DNA of 64,000 nt from Candidatus Thalassarchaeaceae archaeon (GCA_029250605.1 JAQXEZ010000008.1:111770-175769); one strand, 5' to 3'; numbered from the stretch's first letter, positions 41,084 to 49,843 are shown. Translations and numbers: made by a program. The notes: generated by a model not told the origin, from the letters alone.

Positions 41084-44000
41084 CTTCTATCCTCCAGTTC
41101 TAGTCTCATTGCCACTCCAAGACTCTTCATCTCATCCAGGAGTAGTTTGAAAGCGTAAGATGTTTGGACCGAGTGGACATCCGACCTATCACCGCACACT
41201 GGGCAAATGGTGGTTCTTCGCTTCCAGTCGTAGTATGCAACATGCCCACAACGTGGTGTGTTGCAGACCATCAGATTCCAACCATCGGACTCATCCAGCA
41301 ATCTATCCTTGATTACCATCGATGCCCCATGGGAAATGAGGCAGTCCCTCTCCATCTCACCGAACCTTAGACCGCCTTGTCGAGCTCGCCCCTCGGTTGG
41401 CTGCCTTGTGAGGATCTGGACTCTACCCCTACTACGTGCGTGTAGTTTGCTGCTGACCAAGTGATGTAGCCTCTGGTAGTAAATCACACCAACGAATGTT
41501 TCGACCGGGAAGCTCTCGCCAGTCTCGCCGTTGATCATTGACTCTCTTCCTGTATGCCTAAGGCCATTCCTGAGTAGCCCTGAACGAAGTGACTCCTCCT
41601 TCTCGCCTGTGAATGCAGTTCCATCAATTCTCCTTCCCTCCATTGAGCCGACCTTGCCACCAATCATTTCCAGGACGTGGGCAACGGTCATCCTAGAAGG
41701 GATGGCGTGTGGGTTAATCAGGAGGTCAGGGATCACTCCATCTTCAGTGAATGGCATATCCTCCTGCTCAACCAACCTTCCGATAATCCCCTTCTGCCCG
41801 TGACGGCTAGCGAACTTATCTCCGAGCTCTGGAATCTTGTTAGTGCGTAGCGTTATCCTCACGAGTCTGCCGGAGTCAAGTGACTCGGTGACGAAGATGT
41901 TGTCGACCCATCCCTGCTCGCCATGCCTCACCATCATTGATGATTCACGCCTCTCTTGGGCTTGTAGAAATGCACCATGGGACTCTTCAAGGAATCTAGG
42001 TGGGCTTGTCTTACCGGCGAGTATGCCCCTACCTCCCTCTTGGCTGGTGAGTTCAATCTCGGGTACGGGAAGGCCATCTCTTTCCAAGTGTGAATAAGCA
42101 TCCCATGATTTGAGACCCTTTATTTCGTCTAGGCCAGTTCCGGGAATTTCGATTCTCTCCTCTTGGCCACCTGGGAATCTCTTGTTTTCTGCATTGTACG
42201 TCCGGATGAATGCTGATCTACCAAGTGCCCTCTCAACGGATGCCCTGTTTATTATCACCGCATCTTGCATATTGTAACCATGATGGCTGACAATTGCTAC
42301 GACGAAATTCTGTCCACCGGGTCTCTGGTCGAACTTTGTGGACGTCATTGCCCTGGTTCCTACAATCGAACGCTGAGGGTAATGCATCACGTGGGCTCTG
42401 GTATCTGGCCTAAGCCTGAAGTTTGCACTGGCAATGCCGAGACTTTGCTTGACCATAGCGGTCCCGCCTGTAACTCTAGGAGTTGAGTTGTGCTCCGGGT
42501 AAGGCACCAAAGAGGCGCAGACACCCATGATCAGCTGGGGGTCTATCTCTACGTGTGTGAAAACAAGAACTGTGTTGTCCTTCTTCTCCTTTCTCTTCAA
42601 CACATCTATATTTTCTTGGTAGTAATTTAGTGGCACCTTGAATTTCTCAACCTTCGCTTCGCCATTCGGCATCATTATCTCAGCAGAAACATTGGCATGA
42701 GAAATTCCATGCTCGCCCAAATTGGTCCACTCCACCTTTGCAGGGTTGATTGGACGGTTGTTCTTCGGAGAATGTGCTGGTAGATCGAATGGCCTTGGTG
42801 CAATTAGCAAGTCTTCTTCTTCCTCTGCATCCACCCATTCGACCACTCCGCCCGAAACAAGATCAGAGAATGTTATCTCTCCCGAGTTGAGTCCCTCGAG
42901 GTGCATCTTTGTAATCTGAAGACTCCCGTGATCGATAATCAGAAGTGGGCGGAGCATGCGCCCTCTGTCTGTATTGATGTAAACGTCGCGATTCTCGAGA
43001 TCATGTCTAATGCTTACCTCTGGCCTGATTCTGCCAGAACGCCTCCTCCTCTTGAATTGGCTAACAAGCTTTTGTGGCCTCTTGTGAAGGCCGAAGATAT
43101 CCCCATTTACGTGGATTCGTGAACCGTCGGCCCATCCATCTGGGTTATCGTTGACGCCGGCTTCCTTAAGCAAAGCCTTCACATCGTTCTCTGGGACTTC
43201 CTCTGAGACGTCGATCATTTGGGCGGCATTCTTCACGAGTCCGCAATTCTGCCCTTCAGGGGTTTCGTTCGGACATAGCCTTCCCCATTGTGTTGGGTGC
43301 AGGTCCCTTGCCTCGAAGTGGGGTTGGCTCCTGACGAGTGGACTCGTAACTCTCCTCATGTGAGAGAGTGCTGAAAGATACGTTGTTCTGTCAAGAAGTT
43401 GGCTGACTCCAGATCTGCCGCCGACCCAGTTTCCTGTAGCCAGAGCATGCATAATCTTCGTTGTCAGGACGTCTGGCCTGAGGCAAGAGGAGATTCGGAG
43501 TTCTCTCTTCCTATTGTGGTGCCTCTCTAACTGATACTTCAAATCTCTCGCGAGCTGTTGTAGGCTAACCCTGAACAGGTCCTCTATCAGGTCACCAGCC
43601 AACCTCACACGCTTGTTTGCATAGTGATCCTTGTCGTTCGGATCCTTGTTCTTAATTGCCATCTCGAGAACTTGCCGCGCAATTCTTCCGAGGAAAATTG
43701 CTTTCTTCTCCCTATTGTCTATGTTGGACCCAAGATGTGGAAGAAGTTCGTTATCAAGCAGATTCTGTATACGTGACTCACGGTACTCTTTCTGCTGCCC
43801 TGCTGCAAACTTCTTCTCAAGCCAGGCCAGAGCCTCTTCAGAAGTATCAACTCCGTATTCCTCGTTATCTCTGAGATCGTTTAGATTGGCCACTGTGAAC
43901 TTCATTGCTTCGGGGGGGCCGGCTATGGATGCGAATATCTCCCTGTCATTTTCCACTCCAAGAGCCCTCATCAGCAAGACAAGCGGGATTGGTGTGGTCC

Positions 44001-44772
44001 CGGCGCTTGGAATCTTTACCATTAGCATCCCATCTCTCCTCTTCTCGACATTGAGTGGTTTTCTGACTCCGTCCTTTTGAGAGAAAATCTTCGCGACCTG
44101 GGTTTCGTGAGCATACTTCTTGTTCTTCTCGACCGTAACTCTGTTTGGTGCAAGATCCTCCATTGAGATTAGCACCCTTTCAGTACCGTTGATTATGAAA
44201 TATCCACCAGGATCGAGGGGGTCCTCGCCCGACTTTCTCAGAAGTTGTGTGTATCTCTCTGAATCTTCACCCGAAGTATCAGGAGAGAGTCGTCTATTCT
44301 CGTCTATGTGATTATGATTCAGGTTGCATCGTGCGGATCGAACCATAATGGGGAGGTTTCCAATATGTACACTCGTCTCTTCTTGGGATCCCATTTCACT
44401 ACCAGGAGAGGGGGGTAAATCGTCACGGAAGATCTTGAAGTCCAAGTAGACTGGTGAGAAGTATGTTAACTTCCGAAGCCTGCACTCCATCGGAGTTGCA
44501 TGGTGTTCTGCACCATTAGCCTCTTTTATTGTGGGCCTGCCTAATCGAAGATTCTTCAGTCGGACAATAATTTCCTTATCGAGAAGGTCTAGTTTTACAA
44601 GGCCGCCCTCATCATCTTCGAAGGGCTCATCGCTTCCAATCCTGATGTTTCTAACAATCTTCTCCATCCTGCTTTCTTTTCCGTCTCCGACTGGTATGCA
44701 GTCATTGTACGAAGCAAGCTGATGGTTCACTAGGCTTCTCTGTTTGAAATAGCTCTCAACAATCTCCTTCAT
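41080..44772 (-). CDS. rpoB: RNA polymerase subunit B (unsplit)
   Basis: 1230 residues in one frame, so B is not divided into B' and B'' as in methanogens and haloarchaea. Readable landmarks: HFEARDLHPTQWGRLCPNET (fork region), GQNCGLVKN, the active-site GGTAMVKQSLG region, the KFASRHGQKGIIGRLVEQED switch region, and the C-terminal zinc ribbon CNTPRCGH...CPVCGDRS, closing with YAFKLLLDEMKSLGVAMRLE. It forms half of the catalytic centre with A'. Located between rpoH and rpoA1. Confidence 0.98.
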   Translation of the reverse strand: MKEIVESYFKQRSLVNHQLASYNDCIPVGDGKESRMEKIVRNIRIGSDEPFEDDEGGLVKLDLLDKEIIVRLKNLRLGRPTIKEANGAEHHATPMECRLRKLTYFSPVYLDFKIFRDDLPPSPGSEMGSQEETSVHIGNLPIMVRSARCNLNHNHIDENRRLSPDTSGEDSERYTQLLRKSGEDPLDPGGYFIINGTERVLISMEDLAPNRVTVEKNKKYAHETQVAKIFSQKDGVRKPLNVEKRRDGMLMVKIPSAGTTPIPLVLLMRALGVENDREIFASIAGPPEAMKFTVANLNDLRDNEEYGVDTSEEALAWLEKKFAAGQQKEYRESRIQNLLDNELLPHLGSNIDNREKKAIFLGRIARQVLEMAIKNKDPNDKDHYANKRVRLAGDLIEDLFRVSLQQLARDLKYQLERHHNRKRELRISSCLRPDVLTTKIMHALATGNWVGGRSGVSQLLDRTTYLSALSHMRRVTSPLVRSQPHFEARDLHPTQWGRLCPNETPEGQNCGLVKNAAQMIDVSEEVPENDVKALLKEAGVNDNPDGWADGSRIHVNGDIFGLHKRPQKLVSQFKRRRRSGRIRPEVSIRHDLENRDVYINTDRGRMLRPLLIIDHGSLQITKMHLEGLNSGEITFSDLVSGGVVEWVDAEEEEDLLIAPRPFDLPAHSPKNNRPINPAKVEWTNLGEHGISHANVSAEIMMPNGEAKVEKFKVPLNYYQENIDVLKRKEKKDNTVLVFTHVEIDPQLIMGVCASLVPYPEHNSTPRVTGGTAMVKQSLGIASANFRLRPDTRAHVMHYPQRSIVGTRAMTSTKFDQRPGGQNFVVAIVSHHGYNMQDAVIINRASVERALGRSAFIRTYNAENKRFPGGQEERIEIPGTGLDEIKGLKSWDAYSHLERDGLPVPEIELTSQEGGRGILAGKTSPPRFLEESHGAFLQAQERRESSMMVRHGEQGWVDNIFVTESLDSGRLVRITLRTNKIPELGDKFASRHGQKGIIGRLVEQEDMPFTEDGVIPDLLINPHAIPSRMTVAHVLEMIGGKVGSMEGRRIDGTAFTGEKEESLRSGLLRNGLRHTGRESMINGETGESFPVETFVGVIYYQRLHHLVSSKLHARSRGRVQILTRQPTEGRARQGGLRFGEMERDCLISHGASMVIKDRLLDESDGWNLMVCNTPRCGHVAYYDWKRRTTICPVCGDRSDVHSVQTSYAFKLLLDEMKSLGVAMRLELEDRR

Positions 44773-44789
44773 TTTTTACATCTCCAAAT

Positions 44790-45377
44790 TTATGCGCTCT
44801 CCACGATTAAGCGAAATGCCACCGAATTTCCAGCAGAACGACTGTAACGAATTACCTTGACAACCCTGTTTGCAAGCCAACCAGCTGGTAATTCATCATT
44901 CTCTGATTCTTCGATCTCCTTTATCACCTGGATTGCAGGATCTGTGATTAGAATCTTGGGCAAGAGTTCCTTGGCGAGTCTTCCGGTACCGAATTCATCG
45001 TCTGTAGTAAGACCCCATGGTTCCAGAACCTCTGCCTCAGAGTCTATGGGGACTAATTCATGATGAGGGACTAGGAAGTGATTGAGGACATTGAATCTAT
45101 AGTCGCCAGTAGGAATATCTTCATCCAATAGAGCCTTCCTTGAGATTGTGATTCGATTGCTCTTGCTCCTTTTCCTAGAGCCGACGTGTTCACTGATTAC
45201 AGTCATAATATGATCGAGCTCAGATACGCCCTCCTCTATGCCGACCTTCTTCGCGACTTGCTCGCGTGACATCCTCTTAATTGCATCCAGATTTGCGTCG
45301 TCGGCTAATTTGTGTGCATGGTCTTCTGGAATTCCCAGCTCTATCAATCTCTTTTTTGTTGAGCTCTTTACTGCCAT
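44790..45377 (-). CDS. rpoH: RNA polymerase subunit H with extra N-terminal domain
   Basis: 195 residues; the family is normally 75-85. The RpoH core is residues about 91-195: DYRFNVLNHFLVPHHELVP, then LAKELLPKILITDPAIQVI and VKVIRYSRSAGNSVAFRLIV, with a small extra loop around TTDDEFGTGR. Residues 1-62 form a helix-hairpin-helix-like module (STKKRLIELGIPEDHAHKLA, MSREQVAKKVGIEEGVSELD) nearly the same as the first 60 residues of RpoA''; roughly half of the first 50 positions are identical by eye. A basic linker (SRKRSKSNR) joins it to the core. First gene of the polymerase operon; GGGGGT sits upstream of ATG 45377. Confidence 0.95.
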   Translation of the reverse strand: MAVKSSTKKRLIELGIPEDHAHKLADDANLDAIKRMSREQVAKKVGIEEGVSELDHIMTVISEHVGSRKRSKSNRITISRKALLDEDIPTGDYRFNVLNHFLVPHHELVPIDSEAEVLEPWGLTTDDEFGTGRLAKELLPKILITDPAIQVIKEIEESENDELPAGWLANRVVKVIRYSRSAGNSVAFRLIVESA

Positions 45378-45424
45378 GTTGCTACCCCCGCCCGTAAAAA
45401 CCGTGGTCCTGCAGTCCTACCAGG

Positions 45425-45498
45425 CGGGCCTGAGGGGATTCGAACCCCCGGCCACCGGGTTAAAAGCCCGGCGCTCTACCTGACTAAGCTACAGGCCC
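45425..45498 (-). tRNA. tRNA-Lys (UUU anticodon)
   Basis: Read on the minus strand: acceptor GGGCCTG/CAGGCCC, D-arm with GTAGCTTAGTCAGGTAGAGC, anticodon stem CCGGG/CCCGG around loop CTTTTAA (anticodon TTT, lysine), and T-arm GGGGGTTCGAATCCCCT. 74 bases including the discriminator G; CCA is not encoded. It lies 47 bases upstream of rpoH on the same strand. Confidence 0.95.
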
Positions 45499-45504
45499 AT
45501 GGCT

Positions 45505-45600
45505 GATGCTGGGCTATCCTCCGACCCTAGGGGGGTTCAAAAGGCTTGCGCACAGCATCGCTCCCGCAAATCTGCGAGAGGTACCGGAGGAAGCCGGTAC
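45505..45600 (-). ncRNA. possible structured RNA upstream of tRNA-Lys
   Basis: Three stems can be drawn on the minus strand: GTACCGG/CCGGTAC (45594-45600 with 45581-45587), an 8-bp stem CTCTCGCA/TGCGGGAG (45573-45580 with 45561-45568) and GATGCTG/CAGCATC (45553-45559 with 45505-45511). The middle stem is perfect only if G-U is allowed on the minus strand; on the plus strand it has a C-A mismatch, which supports minus-strand transcription. It may be a leader cotranscribed with tRNA-Lys or a separate small RNA. No known class (SRP, RNase P, C/D) was recognised. Confidence 0.35.
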
Positions 45601-45695
45601 TGCCCATCCTTCGCTGGATGACGACATAAAGGTTGTTGAGTAGGGAGTGGTCGCGGGGCGCAACAATTTTGTCTCGAAAGCGAGTGAAAATTTTG

Positions 45696-47045
45696 ATGGA
45701 AGCTGGGAGATTCCGAATTGACGGCGTTGGCGAGTGGGAGGTATTCGTCCCACCTACCGTTTATCCCCCCCGAGAGGACACAATGATGCTTTGTCGTGTT
45801 ATCTCGAATCTATCATCAAAGTCGGGTGCGAAGGTCCTGGAGGTAGGATGCGGATCTGGTTTGGTTTCCATGGTTCTCACGACCCTTGGGTGGGAAGTAA
45901 CTGCCTGTGATGTGAATCCATATGCTGTAGCCTGCGCAAGGGGAAACTTGGATGCTAATGGACTATCTGGGAGGGCTAGAATTATCGAAGCCGAGATTGG
46001 GGTTGATTTACCAATTCAAGAAGATACGGAATTGATTGTTTGGAATCTTCCCTATCTGGACGAAGATGTGGACAATCCGGGGGTTCTCGAGAAGATCGAA
46101 GAGGCAGCGCTGACCGATATCCCTCATGGTGGATGGGGCCGGGTTCTCCTGCATACCTTGGAGAATATTAGCACAACTTTGACTGAAAATGTAATGGTAA
46201 TCTTGGTTATGAGGACAGAGCCAGAGGGAAGTAGCAGCGTTCGGGACTGGGAAGAAAGTGGATGGTCGTGGCGCTCACTCAGTATGGAAAGATATGGTTC
46301 TGAGAAGGTAGAAATTATCGGTTTCTGGCGAACTGGATCGGGAGTTGAGGCGATAATGATGGATTCATGTAAATCAACAATGGATGAGGCAGAGAGGCTT
46401 CCCCGGATAGGTTGGCAGAGAGTTCTTTCAAGTAAGCAGACCAATGGGAGAGGGAGGAGAGGTTCGGACTGGATTTCCGATGAAGGAGGATTGTTTGCAA
46501 CGTGGAGTTTGGACGCTGAATTGCTGGATAGGTTCTCGCCGGGACTTGTGCAGACAAGCATCGGTGCTATTGTATCGAGAGTATTGGGTGCAAATATGAA
46601 ATGGCCAAATGATATTCTCAATGAAGATGGGGTAAAGATTGGCGGGGTCCTTGTTGAGTCTTCAAACAATAGCACCATCAGAGTAGGGGTTGGTGCCAAC
46701 AGGACTGGTTTCGTAGGGGGAGACGTTGAAGGCGCTGGTTGGGACGAGACTCTGGGCGATGTTGATTCGTCAGAGGTTTTCCGTAGAATAGACAGGGGGA
46801 TATCCTCAATGTTCGAGACCAAGAAAATGATTGCATCGACGGAAATTGATTTTCTCCCTCAATTATCATGGATGGAGCTTTCTAGATTGCTTTCAAGAGG
46901 GGTGCTGACAACTCATGATGACAAGTTGTATAGGCCCACTGGCCTGAAAAATTCAGGAGAGTTAGAGTTGGTTGGTATAGTGGATAAGGAAAGGTTTCAA
47001 GACTTAGATGGTATTGAGTGGATTATCCCCAAGAGTTGCGTTTAG
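45696..47045 (+). CDS. HemK-like methyltransferase fused to biotin-protein ligase
   Basis: 449 residues from ATG 45696; TTG 45633 is in frame upstream. Residues 1-215: Rossmann methyltransferase with VPPTVYPPREDT, SAM motif KVLEVGCGSGLVS (46-58), TACDVNPYAV and IVWNLPYL, where the HemK/Mtq2 motif NPPY has become NLPY (117-120). Residues 220-449: BirA-type biotin ligase with DSCKSTMDEAERL, SSKQTNGRGRRGSDWIS, KWPNDIL (302-308) and KIGGVLVE (314-321), plus the small C-terminal domain. The ligase would biotinylate the carrier at 61043-61453; the methyltransferase half may act on a release factor or RNA. The frame is continuous across the junction. Confidence 0.88.
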   Translation: MEAGRFRIDGVGEWEVFVPPTVYPPREDTMMLCRVISNLSSKSGAKVLEVGCGSGLVSMVLTTLGWEVTACDVNPYAVACARGNLDANGLSGRARIIEAEIGVDLPIQEDTELIVWNLPYLDEDVDNPGVLEKIEEAALTDIPHGGWGRVLLHTLENISTTLTENVMVILVMRTEPEGSSSVRDWEESGWSWRSLSMERYGSEKVEIIGFWRTGSGVEAIMMDSCKSTMDEAERLPRIGWQRVLSSKQTNGRGRRGSDWISDEGGLFATWSLDAELLDRFSPGLVQTSIGAIVSRVLGANMKWPNDILNEDGVKIGGVLVESSNNSTIRVGVGANRTGFVGGDVEGAGWDETLGDVDSSEVFRRIDRGISSMFETKKMIASTEIDFLPQLSWMELSRLLSRGVLTTHDDKLYRPTGLKNSGELELVGIVDKERFQDLDGIEWIIPKSCV

Positions 47046-47321
47046 ACGCTTCCTGACCAATCTTATCTTCCCAGAACTGGTTAGAGTCTCCATGCCCTCT
47101 GAATTATTTATTTGGAGAGTTATTTGTTGGAAGTTATCTAAGGGTGTTTTGAGAATCGCAAGAGTGCTTTCTCGGGCCTCTAGAATATCGAATAATCGCC
47201 ATTCATTACCCTTAAGATTGACTTTCAGTGAGCTTTTCAATTCTTCCCTAGTAGAAGTATGATCAATCCTAAAACCAATCCATCTGTGTTTTCCTCTAGC
47301 GGTCTTTTTCGGCTTCGGCAT
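47004..47321 (-). CDS. rnp2: RNase P protein component 2 (Pop5/Rnp2-like)
   Basis: 105 residues. The strand HRWIGFRID after a basic N-terminus and the end TLTSSGKIRLVRKRL compare well with the archaeal Pop5 pattern (RYIAFKV... and TLGVSGTIKRLKRKF), with a DILEARESTLAILKTPLDNF-like middle strand. Pop5 binds the catalytic domain of RNase P RNA with Rpp30. Shorter than many homologues (about 120). The last 42 bases are antisense to the end of the methyltransferase-ligase gene. Moderately sure, by motif memory only. Confidence 0.6.
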   Translation of the reverse strand: MPKPKKTARGKHRWIGFRIDHTSTREELKSSLKVNLKGNEWRLFDILEARESTLAILKTPLDNFQQITLQINNSEGMETLTSSGKIRLVRKRLNATLGDNPLNTI

Positions 47322-47370
47322 GCTACTCCGAAGGGGTTTACCTTAACCAATGGTGGGTTTACGGAGGGTT

Positions 47371-48600
47371 ATGAGCGCGGCTAGCGTCAATGACGCTTCT
47401 GAAGCGGGTAGTTTGCTAAGAGTTTTCTCGAGTCCCTCCACTCTGCCGCACTTGCTTTCATTGGGGGCATTTTCTGGTTTCCTATACGTTGCAATGAAGA
47501 TAGACTTGTTTGGTTCCGAGATTCAAGGTAGCATCATTTTTCTTTCTCTATCCTTTTCATACTTCTTTGCTGCATTGATTTCACCAAGCAGAATAGGCAA
47601 ATGGATTTTTACAATTCGGTATGGCGATGATGGGGTTCTAAACCGGAATTATTGGTTTGGGGGATTTTCCCGATTGCTACCAATTATTGCAGTGGCAGGG
47701 ACATTCTGGCTGATCTCAAACCTTTTATTTGTTGAAGGGCAACTAAGCAATGCAAGGATATTTCTAGCTTTATTATTTATCGGGATGTCTGTTTTCCAAG
47801 GCGTTTCGTTGGCTTATGGCTGGGTTGTTTATGCAAGGAAAGTTCAACGGTCCCCTCGAAAAAGTAGGATTGGAGGAGTTTTTTCATTCGTTAGGTCATT
47901 AGCCGCTGTAATTGTTTTCTCCCCCTTAGTTTGGTGGTTTGGTTACGGTGCAGATAATCCCAGTAACGCCAGTTATACTGAGAATACTTATTGGATACTT
48001 TTCCTCATAATTATTGCTTTAATAGGAGTTTTATTGGATCGTTACACCAAGAGTGTGAGAGATAGAGATGGAGTTGACGGAGTCGCCTTGGACAGGGCAT
48101 TTTTCTTCATCTTCATTACATCTTGTTGGCACCTCCTAGGTGCATGGAGAAGAAGTCCAATTGCTACTGAGAAGAGCTCTGGAGGGATGCTTCTAGAAGA
48201 AGCAGTGCTAATGTCAATCTCGATAATTCTCGCTGTGTGGTCGATGTCGAAAAGAGGGGAAAAGGGTGGTTGGAGAATTTTTCAAGGTCAATCAGCGGTC
48301 TTCTGGGGTATTGGTTTTGGGTTCATCTATGCAGGAAGCATCTCGTCACTAACTGCCCTATCCGAGGGAAGTCTGCTTACGACCACTGCGATTGGGCATG
48401 CTATTACCGCACTGGTGATGATGGGGATTTTGCCAATTTGCATCTCTTGGATCGGACAGCCCGATGTTGAGAAAATTGGGGTGGTTAATCGACCGCAGCC
48501 AGCTGAAGAGGAGAGTGTTTTGAAGCATTTACCAGGAGTAGGAAAATTAACTCAAGAACGAACAATAATCGATGACGACGAAGTCGAATTATTGGACTAG
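47371..48600 (+). CDS. multi-pass membrane protein, unknown function
   Basis: About 409 residues from ATG 47371, which is preceded by GGAGGG; ATG 47350 is an alternative. Nine or ten predicted membrane helices, e.g. LLSLGAFSGFLYVAMKIDLF, IIFLSLSFSYFFAALISPSR, LLPIIAVAGTFWLISNLLFV, YWILFLIIIALIGVLLD and ISIILAVWSMSKRG, with a short charged C-terminal tail (DDDEVELLD). No transporter or enzyme motif was recognised. Its stop overlaps the converging FtsZ-like gene by four bases. Confidence 0.65.
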   Translation: MSAASVNDASEAGSLLRVFSSPSTLPHLLSLGAFSGFLYVAMKIDLFGSEIQGSIIFLSLSFSYFFAALISPSRIGKWIFTIRYGDDGVLNRNYWFGGFSRLLPIIAVAGTFWLISNLLFVEGQLSNARIFLALLFIGMSVFQGVSLAYGWVVYARKVQRSPRKSRIGGVFSFVRSLAAVIVFSPLVWWFGYGADNPSNASYTENTYWILFLIIIALIGVLLDRYTKSVRDRDGVDGVALDRAFFFIFITSCWHLLGAWRRSPIATEKSSGGMLLEEAVLMSISIILAVWSMSKRGEKGGWRIFQGQSAVFWGIGFGFIYAGSISSLTALSEGSLLTTTAIGHAITALVMMGILPICISWIGQPDVEKIGVVNRPQPAEEESVLKHLPGVGKLTQERTIIDDDEVELLD

Positions 48601-49514
48601 AGGCCACTTACTACAGCAACGAGTCGGAGCCTTCCGGCCATATCCTCACTCGCTCTGGCGCCAAGTATTACCTGGCAGTCATTATCTAGAGTTGAGACGA
48701 ATGCCTCCGAGACCATATTAAGATGGCCAAGAGTCATGTCGGGGCCACCTTCAACTTGGATGAGACAGCCCTTGGCGCCGTCAGCCGAGATCTCGGACAG
48801 CGGAGAGTTCCGTGCCATTCTGACGACCTCCTCGGGGTCATCGGTAGTGCCGTTTCCAACGATAAGCGTGGCATTTCCCGGCCTCCCAATTACTGTCCGC
48901 AGATCCATAAGATCCAGGTTCATCTTGCCAACTCTCGCTAGAGTTGTGACCAATCCCTCAATCAACTCGCCAATCCATTCTGAGCCTAGCTTCCAGTCTG
49001 AGTTCCGATGCCTGGCCTGCCAAGCAAGCCTCTCGAGGCTAACTAGAATGCATAAATCAGAATTTATCTCTATAGGGGGGAGTGCTTTCTCCGCTATTGC
49101 GCATCTGAGTGGTTGCTCTGCAAATGGGATGCCGACGATGCTGATTACCAAGCTTCCAGACTCTCTCGATTTAGCAGCAATTTCTGCTGTTGCGCCCGAA
49201 CCGGTCCCGCCTCCTAATGCCGTTAGAAGGATGACTAATTCTGATTTCTCCAATAGCGCAGAGATGTTTGTGATTCCCTCATTGAGGCGATGAGCGGCCA
49301 GATTTGGGAGAGCAGCTGCGCCCCTCGCACTACCACTAGCGTCCAAGTGCAAACAGTGGGCCTCGTGTTCGGATGTAAAGGAGGATTCGTCGGCATCTAC
49401 CATTAGTAGATCGGCCATCTGTTGACATTTGTCGTGGGCTCCACCAGACCACTGGCAACCAATCCCCCCAACTCCAACAATCAGAATCGAGCCCTGCTCC
49501 ATGAGGGCCCGCAT
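48597..49514 (-). CDS. divergent FtsZ/tubulin-family GTPase
   Basis: 305 residues. The tubulin signature GGGTGSGA is intact (101-108), as is a T7 synergy loop NLDLMD (199-204) with both acidic positions, and the N-terminal ILIVGVGGIGC nucleotide loop. Departures from standard FtsZ: GGxGCQ instead of GGxGCN, VDAD where FtsZ has NTD, and no C-terminal tail for membrane-adaptor binding. It may be a second FtsZ paralogue or a CetZ-like protein for cell shape rather than the main divisome FtsZ. ATG 49502 is an alternative start. Follows the small TPR gene by 23 bases. Confidence 0.75.
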   Translation of the reverse strand: MRALMEQGSILIVGVGGIGCQWSGGAHDKCQQMADLLMVDADESSFTSEHEAHCLHLDASGSARGAAALPNLAAHRLNEGITNISALLEKSELVILLTALGGGTGSGATAEIAAKSRESGSLVISIVGIPFAEQPLRCAIAEKALPPIEINSDLCILVSLERLAWQARHRNSDWKLGSEWIGELIEGLVTTLARVGKMNLDLMDLRTVIGRPGNATLIVGNGTTDDPEEVVRMARNSPLSEISADGAKGCLIQVEGGPDMTLGHLNMVSEAFVSTLDNDCQVILGARASEDMAGRLRLVAVVSGL

Positions 49515-49537
49515 GCGACTGACTAGATTATTCTGTT

Positions 49538-49843
49538 CTAGTCATAGGTTACATAACGCCTGTATCTCCTCCTTTCGTCTCTTGCCCAGGCGTTATCTGG
49601 CTCAAGTTCTAGGACCCTGTCGTAGTATTCGATTGATGCTTCGAAATCGGATAGATATCGCCCGTGTAAGTGACCTAGGATATTCAAAACGGGAATGCAA
49701 TTGTTATCCTCTTCCAGCAGGCCCAAGAGAATTTCCTCGGATTTGTTAATCTCCATAGATTCCATTTTGTCCTCGGCTTCCTCCAATTTTTCTATTTGAT
49801 CTGAGTTGAGATCGTATATGTTCTTCCACCGCGGGGCTCCCAT
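49538..49843 (-). CDS. small TPR protein
   Basis: 101 residues, acidic, two TPR-like helical pairs: EEILLGLLEEDNNCIPVLNI with LGHLHGRYL, and ASIEYYDRVLELEPDNAWAR followed by DERRRYRRY. Probably a small adaptor; the gene is just upstream of the FtsZ-like gene on the same strand, which hints at a shared process, and is divergent from the respiratory operon. Confidence 0.7.
   Translation of the reverse strand: MGAPRWKNIYDLNSDQIEKLEEAEDKMESMEINKSEEILLGLLEEDNNCIPVLNILGHLHGRYLSDFEASIEYYDRVLELEPDNAWARDERRRYRRYVTYD

Noticed and set aside
43631-44080. 149-codon plus-strand frame antisense to rpoB
   Set aside because: Fully inside a strongly supported gene, Ser/Leu-rich as expected for antisense of a Glu/Arg-rich coding sequence; shadow frame.
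41080-44772. Split of rpoB into B' and B''
   Set aside because: The frame is continuous for 1230 codons with all landmarks in order; no internal stop and start pair was seen.
45514-45753. Minus-strand open frame of 79 codons starting inside the methyltransferase-ligase gene
   Set aside because: It covers the structured noncoding region and its protein shows no recognisable pattern; the stems and the tRNA context explain the region better.
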